Assembly (NCBI GenBank): GCA_021155195.1
Contig: JAJNPV010000037.1
Location: forward strand, 911,310 to 975,309
Origin: Ohtaekwangia sp.
GTDB taxonomy: Bacteria > Bacteroidota > Bacteroidia > Cytophagales > Cyclobacteriaceae
Reading direction: 5' to 3'
DNA: 64,000 nt
Both the position numbers and the translations under genes were made by a program. The notes beneath the pieces were generated by a model. That model saw only the letters and a list, made by a program, of their open reading frames with translations. It made no database searches and was not told the origin of the DNA. Position 1 is the stretch's first letter, and each line of letters begins with the position of its first letter. This document shows, in pieces, positions 17,995-26,620 of this stretch.

Positions 17995-19227
17995 ATGAGA
18001 GAATACGAAATACATACACTGAAGAACGGAATCCGGGTTATCCATAATAGAGTAACAACTACTAAAATTGTACACTGTGGCATTATGCTGGATATTGGGA
18101 GTCGCGATGAATCTACCGCCAATCAGGGGATAGCACACTTTTGGGAACACATGGCCTTTAAAGGTACCCGGAAACGAAAAGCATTTCATATCATCAACAG
18201 GCTTGAATCTCTGGGTGGAGAGTTGAATGCATTTACTGATAAAGAGAAAATTTTATTCTTTGCGTCCTTGCGCGATGATTATTTCGAACGAGCACTTGAG
18301 TTGCTTACAGACATCACATTTGACTCGATATTTCCGGCTCCTCAAATTGAAAAGGAACGTCACGTAATTTTAGAAGAGATGTCCATGTATCATGACGATC
18401 CGGATGATTCTTTGCAAGACGAATTTGATTCGGTAATTTTTTCCGGTCATCCGCTGGGTATGAATATCCTGGGAACAGAAAAAACCGTGCGCTCTTTTAA
18501 GCGCAAAGATTTCACCTCGTTTGTGAAAGAACATCTCGATACAAGGCGGATAGTTTTTTCGTGTGTCGGTAATATCCCCATGGAGCAAGTTGTTCGCCTG
18601 GCTGAAAAACATCTGGGGGCAATACCTGCATCCACATCAAAAAAGAAGCGCATCCATTTCACTGGCTATAAGCCGAAAAATGTTGTGCTTAAAAAATCGG
18701 TGAAACAGTCGCGCTGTGCTATTGGCCGTCCGGCATATTCGTTCTCACATGAGAACCGAAGTCCGTTTTATATGCTCTCCAGTATTTTGGGTGGATCAGG
18801 TATGAACTCGCGCCTCAATCTTGCTTTGCGCGAAAAGTATGGGTTCGTTTATTCCATCGGGGCACAGTTTGCTCCCTTTACGGATACCGGATTGTTTGTC
18901 ATTTCGTTTGGCACGGAACCATCCCAGGTAAAAAAAGGAATCTTTCTGGTGAAACAAGAATTGAAAAAATTGCGTGATGAACCGTTGGGTGTAAAACAAC
19001 TCGCCTCTTCTAAGGAGCAAATCCTGGGTCAGATTGCAATGGCTGAAGAGAACAATGCAAGTTTTATGATTATGATGGCGCGCAATCTTTTGGATCAGGG
19101 ACGGGTAACATCTTTACAGGAAATTTTTGATCGTGTGAAGGGAACAACTTCTTATCAGCTTCAGAAATTGGCCAATGAAATGTTTGATGAGCGTATGTTA
19201 AGTACGTTGATCGTTGAACCGCTTTGA
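17995..19227 (+). CDS. M16 family zinc metallopeptidase
   Basis: The 410-residue protein has the single-lobe-pair layout of bacterial processing-peptidase-like enzymes. The inverted zinc motif HxxEH is intact in 'IAHFWEHMAFKGT', and the distal Glu ligand lies in the 'LGGELNAFTDKEKILFFASL' to 'EKERHVILEEM' stretch. The C-terminal half carries the substrate-binding 'SSILGGSGMNSRLNLALREK' loop. The start MREYEIHTLKNGIRV was chosen because it begins with the family's first beta strand; the upstream extension is not family-like. There is no signal peptide, so the enzyme is probably cytosolic. Confidence 0.92.
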   Translation: MREYEIHTLKNGIRVIHNRVTTTKIVHCGIMLDIGSRDESTANQGIAHFWEHMAFKGTRKRKAFHIINRLESLGGELNAFTDKEKILFFASLRDDYFERALELLTDITFDSIFPAPQIEKERHVILEEMSMYHDDPDDSLQDEFDSVIFSGHPLGMNILGTEKTVRSFKRKDFTSFVKEHLDTRRIVFSCVGNIPMEQVVRLAEKHLGAIPASTSKKKRIHFTGYKPKNVVLKKSVKQSRCAIGRPAYSFSHENRSPFYMLSSILGGSGMNSRLNLALREKYGFVYSIGAQFAPFTDTGLFVISFGTEPSQVKKGIFLVKQELKKLRDEPLGVKQLASSKEQILGQIAMAEENNASFMIMMARNLLDQGRVTSLQEIFDRVKGTTSYQLQKLANEMFDERMLSTLIVEPL

Positions 19228-19229
19228 TT

Positions 19230-19349
19230 AAAAGTTTGCAGTAAGCAGTATTCAGTAAGCAGTTAGTTTCTAATAAATGGGAGAAAGTATTTCAATAAGA
19301 TAAATGGTACTTGTAACTGCCTACTGGTATCTGCATACTGCCTACTTTT
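19230..19349. repeat. 36-bp inverted repeat built of GCAGTA units
   Basis: The arms 19230-19265 and 19314-19349 are complementary at 28 of 36 positions, separated by 48 nt. Each arm is a run of degenerate GCAGTA/GCAGT units (for example GCAGTAAGCAGTATTCAGTA). It sits between two plus-strand genes and contains no open frame. It is a palindromic intergenic element of unknown origin; in RNA it would form a long imperfect hairpin. Confidence 0.7.
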
Positions 19350-19383
19350 GAATAAGTAAGTCTAACTAAATAGAGATCCAACT

Positions 19384-20022
19384 ATGGAATTTTTGCCCGA
19401 TGATATTGCAGACTACATTGAAGCACATACCTCACAAGAGTCTGATCTTCTTAAAAAAATAAATAGAGAGACACATGCCAAGGTGATGATGCCTCGCATG
19501 CTTTCAGGCCAGCTGCAAGGGCGTTATCTTTCTATGATAAGCCATCTGCTAAAGCCTAAAAATATTCTGGAGATTGGAACCTATACAGGATACTCTGCAA
19601 TTTGTTTGGCGGAAGGATTAGCCGAAGATGGAAAGCTGACAACCCTCGACATCAATGAAGAATTGGAGACCTGGGTTCGTGATTACTTTCAACAAGCCGG
19701 ACTTTCTGAAAAAATAGACTATCGAATAGGAAATGCCCTAACAATTATCCCCACGATTGATCAGCAATTCGATCTCGTTTTTATTGATGCCGATAAGGAG
19801 AACTACTCGAAATATTACGACTTAGTCTTTGATAAAGTGAAAGTGGGAGGCGTTATCCTGGCAGATAATGTGTTGTGGAGTGGAAAAATTACCAAACCCA
19901 AGCCGGATAAAGACACCCGTGCTTTGCTTGAATTTAATGCTAAAGTAACTAATGACACCCGGGTTGAAAACGTGCTGCTGCCCCTGCGGGATGGAATCAT
20001 GATGATTCGTAAAAAGAATTGA
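19384..20022 (+). CDS. SAM-dependent O-methyltransferase (Methyltransf_3 family)
   Basis: The 212-residue class I methyltransferase is of the catechol/caffeoyl-CoA type. The SAM-binding motif I is 'ILEIGTYTGYSAICLAEGL', the acidic ribose ligand is in 'LTTLDINEEL', the metal-binding Asp is in 'FDLVFIDADKENYSKYYD', and 'VGGVILADNVLWSG' supplies the second metal ligands. These enzymes methylate hydroxyls of catechols or, in bacteria, sometimes tRNA uridine (TrmR), which has the same fold and length. The substrate therefore cannot be assigned. The gene is a single unit flanked by repeats. Confidence 0.88.
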   Translation: MEFLPDDIADYIEAHTSQESDLLKKINRETHAKVMMPRMLSGQLQGRYLSMISHLLKPKNILEIGTYTGYSAICLAEGLAEDGKLTTLDINEELETWVRDYFQQAGLSEKIDYRIGNALTIIPTIDQQFDLVFIDADKENYSKYYDLVFDKVKVGGVILADNVLWSGKITKPKPDKDTRALLEFNAKVTNDTRVENVLLPLRDGIMMIRKKN

Positions 20023-20031
20023 TACTTTCTA

Positions 20032-20052
20032 TTGTCAATTGTTCGTTGTCAA
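20032..20052. repeat. degenerate intergenic repeat, TTGTCAA units
   Basis: TTGTCAA occurs at 20032-20038 and 20046-20052 (period 14) with related CAATTG/CAACTG palindromes between. The second copy also falls about 20 nt upstream of the TACCTTTG box and may serve as a -33 element. Confidence 0.4.
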
Positions 20053-20069
20053 CTGTGTAAAACTTTATT

Positions 20070-20077
20070 TACCTTTG
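20070..20077 (+). promoter_or_regulatory. TAnnTTTG -7 box before the transglycosylase gene
   Basis: TACCTTTG ends 4 nt before the ATG at 20082. A TTG at 20046-20048 lies about 21 nt upstream, near the usual 19-20 nt spacing for Bacteroidota promoters. Confidence 0.5.
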
Positions 20078-20081
20078 TTCC

Positions 20082-21851
20082 ATGAGATTTTTTGCAGTTG
20101 CACTATTTTTTATTGGTGCTGCCTCATACGCCCAAACACCCGAAGTGCCACACAAGATGCATTTCGCAGACATGACACTCACTATTCGTGATGATGCCAG
20201 ACGCGAAATTCAAAAAGATGTGGATGCGCTTACACAACATCCCCGCTACTTTGGTATTAAAGTAGAGCGCGCCAAAACTTACTTTCCCATCATCGAGAAA
20301 ATTTTTGAAGAGGAAAGACTCCCGGATGATTTTAAATATCTTGTCTTGCAAGAGAGTGCATTGATTTCAGATGCAGTTTCTGTTTCTAATGCGGTGGGCT
20401 TTTGGCAGTTTAAGGATTTCACTGCATTGGAGATGGGTTTGCGTGTGGATAAGGATATTGACGAACGAATGAACATTGCTTCGGCCACACGTGGAGCAGC
20501 CCGATATTTAAAGAAAAATAATTACCTGTTTAATAATTGGTTGCTTGCCTTGCAATCATACCAAATGGGTGGTGGGGGAGTGCAACGCTCGGTGGGCGAC
20601 AAGTATAATGGCGTGCGTCACATGGAAATCACCAGCGAAACCTACTGGTATATCAAGAAATACTTAGCCCATAAAATTGCTTTTGAAAATTCAGTGAAGG
20701 GTGAGCCTCAGGTAAAAGTAGTCCAATATCAAGTTCAGTCACCAAAGGCATTGAATGAACTCGCCACCGAATTGGCTATTGATGAAGCAACCTTGCGGGA
20801 ATACAACAAGTGGGCACGTGCCAGTAAAATTCCTGCAGATAAACCTTATTTAGTACTTATTCCGGCTGGTCAATTAACGCCAGAATTCAATACGCTCGTG
20901 TTGGCCTCAACAAAGCCAGTTGCAACCGAGTCCATTCAAAGTAACCCGACATTCATTAAACTCGAGAAGCGTGATATTAATGGAATACCTGCGGTGAAAG
21001 CGGTGGCTGGAGAAACCACAGTCAGGCTTGCTGAGCGTGCAGGAGTTTCACTTCCGGATTTCTTGAAATACAATGAGATCTCTATTGATCACCGCGTTGA
21101 GGATGGAAGATACTATTTTTTGAAACGCAAGAAGACAAAATCAGATCAGCCCACACATTCGGTGGTTTCTGGCGATAATCTTTGGGCAATTAGCCAACAG
21201 TATGGAGTGCGTATGGCACGATTAAAAAGATTTAACAAGCTGTCAGCAACATCCAGCTTAAAGCCGGGCGATGTTGTTTGGTTAATCAAGAAAAAACCAC
21301 TTGAGGAGAATAGCATAGTACCTATAGTAGCCGATGAGGAGGTAATTGTTGCAGTGGACGAGGAAGCATTTTTTGGATGGGAAGTAAAACCAAAAGAGGA
21401 GGTAAGGATTTCTGCTCCAACCCCTATTCTACAAAAGGAAAACGTACCGGAAGGGATATTTACTCCAAAACCTGATTCAGTTGCTGTTGCTAACAATAAT
21501 CAAAATGAGTATCATCTTGTTAAGCAAGGTGAAACACTCTATGCTATTTCTAAAAATTATGCCGTTGCTGTAACGGATTTATTGTCATGGAACGATCTGA
21601 ATATTGGCGCGGGCATTAAGCCTGGTCAATATTTGAAAGTTAAGGCACCTGCATTGTCACCATCAGAACCTCTACTTGAAGCAATTTCATCCTCCGAGAC
21701 GAAGCTTATTGTTCATGAAGTGAAGTCTGCAGACACCTTGTATAGTGTCGCACGTCAGTATAATGTAACAATCAAAGAATTGATGGATTGGAACAAAAAA
21801 GAAGACTTGAGTCTGTCCTTGGGTGAAAAAATCAAGATTTACTCCCGGTAG
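20082..21851 (+). CDS. MltD-like lytic transglycosylase with LysM repeats
   Basis: The 589-residue protein opens with a signal peptide (MRFFAVALFFIGAASYAQ). Residues of about 80-210 form a type 1 SLT domain with the catalytic Glu in 'LVLQESALISDAVS' and the family segments 'AVGFWQFKDFTALEMGL' and 'LLALQSYQMGGGGV'. Three LysM peptidoglycan-binding repeats follow near residues 365-405 ('HSVVSGDNLWAISQQYGV'), 475-515 ('YHLVKQGETLYAISKNYAV') and 540-585 ('HEVKSADTLYSVARQYNV'), joined by low-complexity linkers. It should cleave glycan strands to 1,6-anhydromuropeptides in the periplasm during wall growth or turnover. Confidence 0.93.
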   Translation: MRFFAVALFFIGAASYAQTPEVPHKMHFADMTLTIRDDARREIQKDVDALTQHPRYFGIKVERAKTYFPIIEKIFEEERLPDDFKYLVLQESALISDAVSVSNAVGFWQFKDFTALEMGLRVDKDIDERMNIASATRGAARYLKKNNYLFNNWLLALQSYQMGGGGVQRSVGDKYNGVRHMEITSETYWYIKKYLAHKIAFENSVKGEPQVKVVQYQVQSPKALNELATELAIDEATLREYNKWARASKIPADKPYLVLIPAGQLTPEFNTLVLASTKPVATESIQSNPTFIKLEKRDINGIPAVKAVAGETTVRLAERAGVSLPDFLKYNEISIDHRVEDGRYYFLKRKKTKSDQPTHSVVSGDNLWAISQQYGVRMARLKRFNKLSATSSLKPGDVVWLIKKKPLEENSIVPIVADEEVIVAVDEEAFFGWEVKPKEEVRISAPTPILQKENVPEGIFTPKPDSVAVANNNQNEYHLVKQGETLYAISKNYAVAVTDLLSWNDLNIGAGIKPGQYLKVKAPALSPSEPLLEAISSSETKLIVHEVKSADTLYSVARQYNVTIKELMDWNKKEDLSLSLGEKIKIYSR

Positions 21852-21982
21852 GCACTTTGTTTTTTTACTTTTTTGATCAAATCCTTACTTAATGCCCGAT
21901 CACAGTGTCCAAAAGTTTAGGTTGTGGTAAAATTGAATAATTTTGCCACTTAGTTTAAATAGGCGGAGTGCTTAGTAAGAGA

Positions 21983-22402
21983 ATGGAAATGGAAACCACT
22001 ACAAAAACTATTGATCTTGTATTATTAGTAGATGATAATGATACTGATAATTTTATCAGTAAGCGTATAATTGAAATTACAAAGTTTGCAAGAAGGGTAG
22101 AAGTAAAGAGTTCGGGTAAAGGAGCTTTGGATTATTTGAAAGAACATCAAAGCACTCCGGAAAATATTCCCAATTTAATTTTTCTGGATATCAACATGCC
22201 CATTGTGGATGGTTTTGTATTTCTCTATGAATTCGAAAAGTTTAATGAATTAGTTCGGAGCAAATGCAAAGTGATCATTCTTTCAAGTTCGGATAACAAA
22301 CGAGACATTGATAAAATTGTAAATAACAATCACGTTATTAAGTTTATCACCAAACCTCTCACCGAGGTTGCACTGGACGAGATCCGATTCAATAACATCT
22401 AG
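21983..22402 (+). CDS. single-domain CheY-like response regulator
   Basis: The product is 139 residues from the Met at 21983; a GTG five codons earlier and another Met two codons later are alternatives. It is a bare receiver with the acidic pair D17/D18 in 'LLVDDNDTDN', the phosphoacceptor D69 in 'NLIFLDINMPIVDG', a Ser in 'VIILSSSDNK' in place of the usual Thr, and the conserved Lys in 'FITKPL'. It lacks an output domain. It belongs to the Rcp1-like group that in Bacteroidota often works with hybrid kinases encoded elsewhere. No kinase gene is adjacent. Confidence 0.88.
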   Translation: MEMETTTKTIDLVLLVDDNDTDNFISKRIIEITKFARRVEVKSSGKGALDYLKEHQSTPENIPNLIFLDINMPIVDGFVFLYEFEKFNELVRSKCKVIILSSSDNKRDIDKIVNNNHVIKFITKPLTEVALDEIRFNNI

Positions 22403-22445
22403 TTTCGGAGGATATTTGTTTATTTTGCGTTCAAAGTATTTATTT

Positions 22446-23372
22446 ATGAATTCAAAAATCAGAAGATCACTCTTTACGTCAATCCTTTGTAGTATCCTAT
22501 TTGCATTTCATGCAAATGCACAGGTAATTAAGGTCGACTCAACGTCAAATTGGAAAAAAACATTTCGTACAGGACTCAATATTAATCAGGCCTCCTTTAC
22601 TTCTAATTGGAAAGCAGGTGGGGTTAACTCGTTTGGATTTAATGCGTTCTTAAACTATACGGCCAATTATAAAAAAGGAAAAAATAGCTGGGAGAATCAG
22701 CTTGATTTTTTGTATGGGGTAGTAAATAACCAAGGCCAGGGCGCGCGCAAAACCTTGGATAGAATCTATATTGAAACAAAGTATGGTCGTGAATTAAACG
22801 AAAAGTGGAGTTTCACATCTTCCCTAAACCTTATTTCTCAATTTGCTAAGGGATATAAATATGAAACCGTAAACGGAATTGAAGAGAGGTCTTTAATTTC
22901 TGATTTTATGGCACCGGCATTTATTACATCTGCGTGGGGTTTAGAATACCATCCGGTAGAATATTTTAAAGTTAGATTTTCCCCATTTTCTCCCCGGGTA
23001 ACAATCGTATCAGATAACAATGGGCGCTTTAATGCTGTAAACCCAGTAAAACCCTACGGTGTGGAAGTAGGAAACAGCACCCGCTATGAATGGCTGGCTT
23101 TTCAAATGCAGGCAGAATTTAATAAAGACATTGCTAAAAACGTAAACCTGAAGTGGCGGTATGTGATGTTTGCCAATTATGAAACCATTGAACCAAAGAC
23201 CATTGACCATCGATTGGATCTAAATCTTGTGGCCAAGGTGAATAAGTTTGTAAATGTTTCCATTGGTGGAATTTTGCTTTACGATTTTGACCAGGATAGT
23301 GGTGTGCAGTTGAGCCAGGCATTTTCACTTGGAGTTTTGTATTCCTTTCAGAATTGGGAAGAGAAGAAATAG
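22446..23372 (+). CDS. DUF3078 outer-membrane beta-barrel protein
   Basis: The 308-residue protein starts at ATG 22446, where a signal peptide begins (MNSKIRRSLFTSILCSILFA ending in NAQ). The family signature 'FTSNWKAGGVNSFGFNAFLN' follows directly. Alternating aromatic/polar beta strands run to a final Phe-rich strand ('AFSLGVLYSFQNW'). DUF3078 proteins are restricted to Bacteroidota and predicted to be outer membrane barrels of unknown function. A strong intrinsic terminator stands 22 nt behind the stop, so the transcript ends here. Confidence 0.88.
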   Translation: MNSKIRRSLFTSILCSILFAFHANAQVIKVDSTSNWKKTFRTGLNINQASFTSNWKAGGVNSFGFNAFLNYTANYKKGKNSWENQLDFLYGVVNNQGQGARKTLDRIYIETKYGRELNEKWSFTSSLNLISQFAKGYKYETVNGIEERSLISDFMAPAFITSAWGLEYHPVEYFKVRFSPFSPRVTIVSDNNGRFNAVNPVKPYGVEVGNSTRYEWLAFQMQAEFNKDIAKNVNLKWRYVMFANYETIEPKTIDHRLDLNLVAKVNKFVNVSIGGILLYDFDQDSGVQLSQAFSLGVLYSFQNWEEKK

Positions 23373-23394
23373 TTTTTATAAAGTATCTTTAAAC

Positions 23395-23420
23395 AACCCC
23401 ACTTCATGTGGGGTTTTTTT
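23395..23420 (+). terminator. rho-independent terminator after the DUF3078 gene
   Basis: AACCCCAC (23395-23402) pairs perfectly with GTGGGGTT (23408-23415) around a 5-nt loop and runs into seven T (23414-23420). This is the clearest intrinsic terminator in the window. Confidence 0.88.
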
Positions 23421-23430
23421 ATATTCGATT

Positions 23431-23943
23431 ATGATTGAAATAAGGGAAGCAGCTCTTCAGGATATTCCTGCCATGCGGCAAGTTGCCATTTCATCGTATG
23501 CCGATACTTTTGCGGCATCCAATTCTAAAGAAAATATGGAGGCTTTTTTTGAAGAAGCCTATAACTTAGAAAAGTTAGAAGAGGAGTTACGGGAACAAAA
23601 TTCAAGATTACTTCTTGCCCTTGAAGGGGATGCTCAAGTTGGGTTTTTACGCCTTCGCGAAAGCGGTGAGGTTGTAAATCTTTTAGGCCAAAACACCATC
23701 GAACTTCAGCGATTGTATGTTCTTACTTCGGTTCAGGGAAAATCAGTGGGGCGGCTGTTAATGGAAACTGCCATAGCCTATGCTCGTCAAAAGAAGTATG
23801 AGTGGATTTGGTTAGGCGTGTGGGAAAAGAATATTCGAGCACAACGGTTTTATGAAAATTGGGGCTTCAAAAAATTTTCAGAACATACTTTTTGGATGGG
23901 AGATGATCCTCAAATAGATTGGCTTCTCAAAAAGAAGCTCTAG
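23431..23943 (+). CDS. GNAT-family N-acetyltransferase
   Basis: The 170-residue protein starts at ATG 23431, just past the terminator; upstream in-frame codons would run through the terminator hairpin. It is a single GNAT domain: 'IEIREAALQDIPAMRQVAIS' (beta1-alpha1), 'VGFLRLRESGE' (beta2-3), the acetyl-CoA pyrophosphate loop 'LTSVQGKSVGRLLMETAIAY' and the 'NIRAQRFYENWGFKKF' motif B. The acceptor is unknown. Related small GNATs modify amines, spermidine or ribosomal proteins. Confidence 0.87.
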   Translation: MIEIREAALQDIPAMRQVAISSYADTFAASNSKENMEAFFEEAYNLEKLEEELREQNSRLLLALEGDAQVGFLRLRESGEVVNLLGQNTIELQRLYVLTSVQGKSVGRLLMETAIAYARQKKYEWIWLGVWEKNIRAQRFYENWGFKKFSEHTFWMGDDPQIDWLLKKKL

Positions 23944-24018
23944 CCGTTTCGATCCCACTTTGAACTGGTTTTATCTTTACATTAATTTTCCAATCTTTCC
24001 TCTCCAAACGAATAACAA

Positions 24019-25569
24019 ATGTCCAAAGAGAAATTCATAGAGTCAATATCAAAATCTTATTCAATCGCTGGTGGATCTATTTATTTAGGTGCTGGAATTC
24101 TTCAGGGAGAAATACTGGCGAATGCAAAAGTAAACCTGCCGCTTCGTATGATGAGCCGGCACGGACTGGTTACAGGTGCAACCGGGTCTGGTAAAACACG
24201 AACACTTCAATTGTTGGCTGAACAACTCTCCGCGGCTGGAGTTCCTGTATTTATGCCTGATATGAAAGGTGATATTTCGGGAATGGCTAAAGAAGGCATT
24301 GTAAATGATAGAATAAAGGAACGTGCTACTGCTATCGGATTTGATTATAAGGTTTCCGGTTATCCCATTGAGCTATACTCGTTGAGTGGAAAGTTAGGCG
24401 GACAAATGCGCGCTACAGTTACCGAATTTGGTCCGGTGCTGCTAACTAAAATTCTAGAATTGAATGAAGTACAGAGTGGTGTGCTGATGATCATTTTCAA
24501 GTATGCTGATGATAAGCAATTGCCAATCGTTGATCTGAATGATTTGAAAAAAGTTCTTAATTATTTAACAGAAGGTGCCGGAGCCGCAGAAATTAAGAAT
24601 GACTATGGTAAAATATCATCGGCTACAGCCAGCACGATCTTGCGCAAGTTAGTTGCACTTGAGCAGCAAGGGGTGGATCAATTGTTTGGTGAAAAATCTT
24701 TTGATATTGATGACTTGTTTGAAAAAGTGGACGGTCGTGGGGTAATCAGTTTGTTGAATGTTTCTGATATTCAAAGTCAGCCTGCAATTTTTTCTACGTT
24801 TATGCTTTCACTTCTTGCCGAGTTGTATCAAACCCTGCCCGAAGCTGGTGAAGTAGATAAACCTAAATTAGTATTCTTTTTAGATGAAGCCCATTTGCTA
24901 TTTAAAGATGCTCCTAAAGCTTTTTTGGATCAGATAGATCAGATCATTCGCCTCATTCGATCAAAGGGTGTAGGCATTTTCTTTTGCACACAGGTAACGC
25001 AGGATATTCCTGCCAATGTGTTGGCACAGTTAGGCAATAGAATCCATCATGTGATAAGGGCATTTACACCCAATGATGTAAAAGCACTGAAAGAAACAAT
25101 CAAAACTTTTCCAAAGTCAGAGTACTATGACATGGAGCAGCAATTTACTCAGTTAGGAACAGGGCAGGCTTTTATCACCGTGTTAAATGAAAAGGGGATT
25201 CCAACTGAAACGGTAGTTACGCACTTAGCACCGCCCTCTTCCTTTATGGGACCATTGGAGGCGAGTGAGTATCAGGCTCAATTGGATGGATCTTCTTTCT
25301 ATAAAAAGTATCAAGAATCAATTGATCCACGCAGTGCATTTGAAATGTTGGAAGAAAGAATGGTGGCCGCCCGCAAGGAGGATGATGTGAAGAAAGAAGA
25401 GAAGGAAACCCGTACGGCTTCAACTGCCCGAACTACCCGAAAAGAAAAAAGTGCTTTTGATGAAGTGATGAATTCTCCGGTAACAAAACAAATTGGCCGC
25501 GAGTTAGTGCGAGGTGTGTTTGGTATGCTTTTCGGCAAAGCGCCTCGCAGAGCAACACGAAGATATTAA
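24019..25569 (+). CDS. HerA-like ATPase (DUF853 family)
   Basis: The 516-residue FtsK/HerA-clade ATPase has Walker A 'GATGSGKTRTLQLLAEQL' near residue 55, Walker B 'LVFFLDEAHLLFKDAP' near residue 290 and an Arg finger/sensor region 'FFCTQVTQDIPANVLAQLGN'. DUF853 proteins form hexamers. They are annotated as ATPases of unknown role, though relatives act in end resection with NurA or pump DNA. No nuclease partner is encoded nearby. The last 80 residues are a charged, low-complexity linker rich in Lys/Glu and Arg/Thr. The stop codon shares bases 25567-25568 with the convergent AraC stop. Confidence 0.9.
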   Translation: MSKEKFIESISKSYSIAGGSIYLGAGILQGEILANAKVNLPLRMMSRHGLVTGATGSGKTRTLQLLAEQLSAAGVPVFMPDMKGDISGMAKEGIVNDRIKERATAIGFDYKVSGYPIELYSLSGKLGGQMRATVTEFGPVLLTKILELNEVQSGVLMIIFKYADDKQLPIVDLNDLKKVLNYLTEGAGAAEIKNDYGKISSATASTILRKLVALEQQGVDQLFGEKSFDIDDLFEKVDGRGVISLLNVSDIQSQPAIFSTFMLSLLAELYQTLPEAGEVDKPKLVFFLDEAHLLFKDAPKAFLDQIDQIIRLIRSKGVGIFFCTQVTQDIPANVLAQLGNRIHHVIRAFTPNDVKALKETIKTFPKSEYYDMEQQFTQLGTGQAFITVLNEKGIPTETVVTHLAPPSSFMGPLEASEYQAQLDGSSFYKKYQESIDPRSAFEMLEERMVAARKEDDVKKEEKETRTASTARTTRKEKSAFDEVMNSPVTKQIGRELVRGVFGMLFGKAPRRATRRY

Positions 25570-26462
25570 TGCTTGCTCATTAAGTACTTCTTGGGTGTAA
25601 TCCCAAATTTCTTTTTGAAGGCAGCAATAAAATGACTGGGATTGGTGTAGCCAATTTGATAAGCAACCTCATTTACCTGAAAGCGTGCCGTATCCAGCAG
25701 AACACGTGCATGGTCTAGTTTGTGATTAACCAAATAACCAAAAACGGTATTTCCGTAAATCTCTTTAAATCCCACTTTAAGTTGATACTCATTAAGCCCG
25801 GCAATTTTTGATAACTCTTTAAGACCGGGTGGAGTTTCCATGTGTTTCAATAAATACTCTTTGGCATGTTTAATCTTTCTTACAGTTTCCTGATCATTCA
25901 GGAAAGGGCAACTTTCCGTATCTGTTTTCTTTTCTGAAAAGTATAGCCCAAGTAATTCCAATACCTTTCCATGATAGTAAAGTCTTTCTGCATTCGGGCT
26001 AAGCGTAATGGTAAATAACTGGTTGAGCACTACATATAAGTGCGAAGGTATTTCACGTTCATCATAGAATTTTGTCTTCACGTTTTCAGGCTTCAAAAAA
26101 GGAAGCGCATCATGAGTGAAAAGTTTATGTAGACTTTCAAGTGTTATAAATAAAGTGACAAGCTTTGTTTTTGGTGCCATCTTTAAACCGAATGGCAAAT
26201 CCTTTTCAGGATTATAAAAAAAGTAATTGTGCTGCTTTTCTATTTGCCGACTATAATGAGGGCCAAAGGCAAACGTAGCCGTGCCATCCAGGCAAAAGTA
26301 AAAATGTATGATATTTTGCTTTACGATGGCATCCAATGACACCCATTCTTCTTCCTGATTTTCAACAATCTGAAGAGTTAATTCTTCATTCTCAAATAAG
26401 GTTTTAAAATCACTTTTTGAGGTATTTTTTTCTTCCAGGGTAAGTATTTCAGATTCAATCAT
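25566..26462 (-). CDS. AraC-family transcriptional regulator
   Basis: I chose the first ATG (26462), giving 298 residues; the frame is open to a TTG at 26528, but that extension would run through an operator-like repeat. The N-terminal half resembles a cupin-type sensor domain. Residues of about 195-298 contain the two AraC helix-turn-helix motifs ('GLKELSKIAGLNEYQLKVGF' and 'VNEVAYQIGYTNPSHFIAAF'), ending 'KKFGITPKKYLMSKH'. It is divergent from the TonB receptor operon, so it probably controls haem/iron uptake genes in response to a ligand, as PchR-type regulators do for siderophores. Confidence 0.88.
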   Translation of the reverse strand: MIESEILTLEEKNTSKSDFKTLFENEELTLQIVENQEEEWVSLDAIVKQNIIHFYFCLDGTATFAFGPHYSRQIEKQHNYFFYNPEKDLPFGLKMAPKTKLVTLFITLESLHKLFTHDALPFLKPENVKTKFYDEREIPSHLYVVLNQLFTITLSPNAERLYYHGKVLELLGLYFSEKKTDTESCPFLNDQETVRKIKHAKEYLLKHMETPPGLKELSKIAGLNEYQLKVGFKEIYGNTVFGYLVNHKLDHARVLLDTARFQVNEVAYQIGYTNPSHFIAAFKKKFGITPKKYLMSKH

Positions 26463-26498
26463 ATAATTAAATAACAGAATGGCTGCACTAATAAACTG

Positions 26499-26531
26499 AT
26501 TTTGGTCATTTTGGTTCAAAAATACCAAAAT
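26499..26531. promoter_or_regulatory. triple ATTTTGGT operator-like repeat
   Basis: ATTTTGGT occurs at 26499-26506 and 26508-26515 as direct repeats with a 9-bp period, and inverted (ACCAAAAT) at 26524-26531. It lies between the araC-type gene and the TonB receptor. It is a candidate site for the AraC regulator, and its position argues against the TTG start of that gene. Confidence 0.5.
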
Positions 26532-26593
26532 CTGGTGGCATTATCCCTAACCTTTAAGAAAGGCATTTATTATACTTTAATGGGTATTTTTTA

Positions 26594-26610
26594 TTTAGAA
26601 CGATTCTAAC
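26594..26610. promoter_or_regulatory. iron-box-like palindrome before the TonB receptor
   Basis: TTTAGAACGATTCTAAC is a 7-3-7 inverted repeat with one terminal mismatch. It overlaps the putative -7 region (TAACCTTTG, 26607-26615) and ends 10 bp before the GTG start. The same motif occurs twice near 34.2 kb. Binding here would block transcription, as expected of a Fur/DtxR-type repressor. Confidence 0.65.
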
Positions 26611-26620
26611 CTTTGCAGCC

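Noticed and set aside
25566..25569. Convergent stop codons sharing TTAA.
   Set aside because: A neat overlap but common between tightly packed convergent genes; no functional meaning inferred.
26463..26528. N-terminal extension of the AraC gene to a TTG.
   Set aside because: It would translate the triple ATTTTGGT repeat, and a normal ATG exists at 26462.
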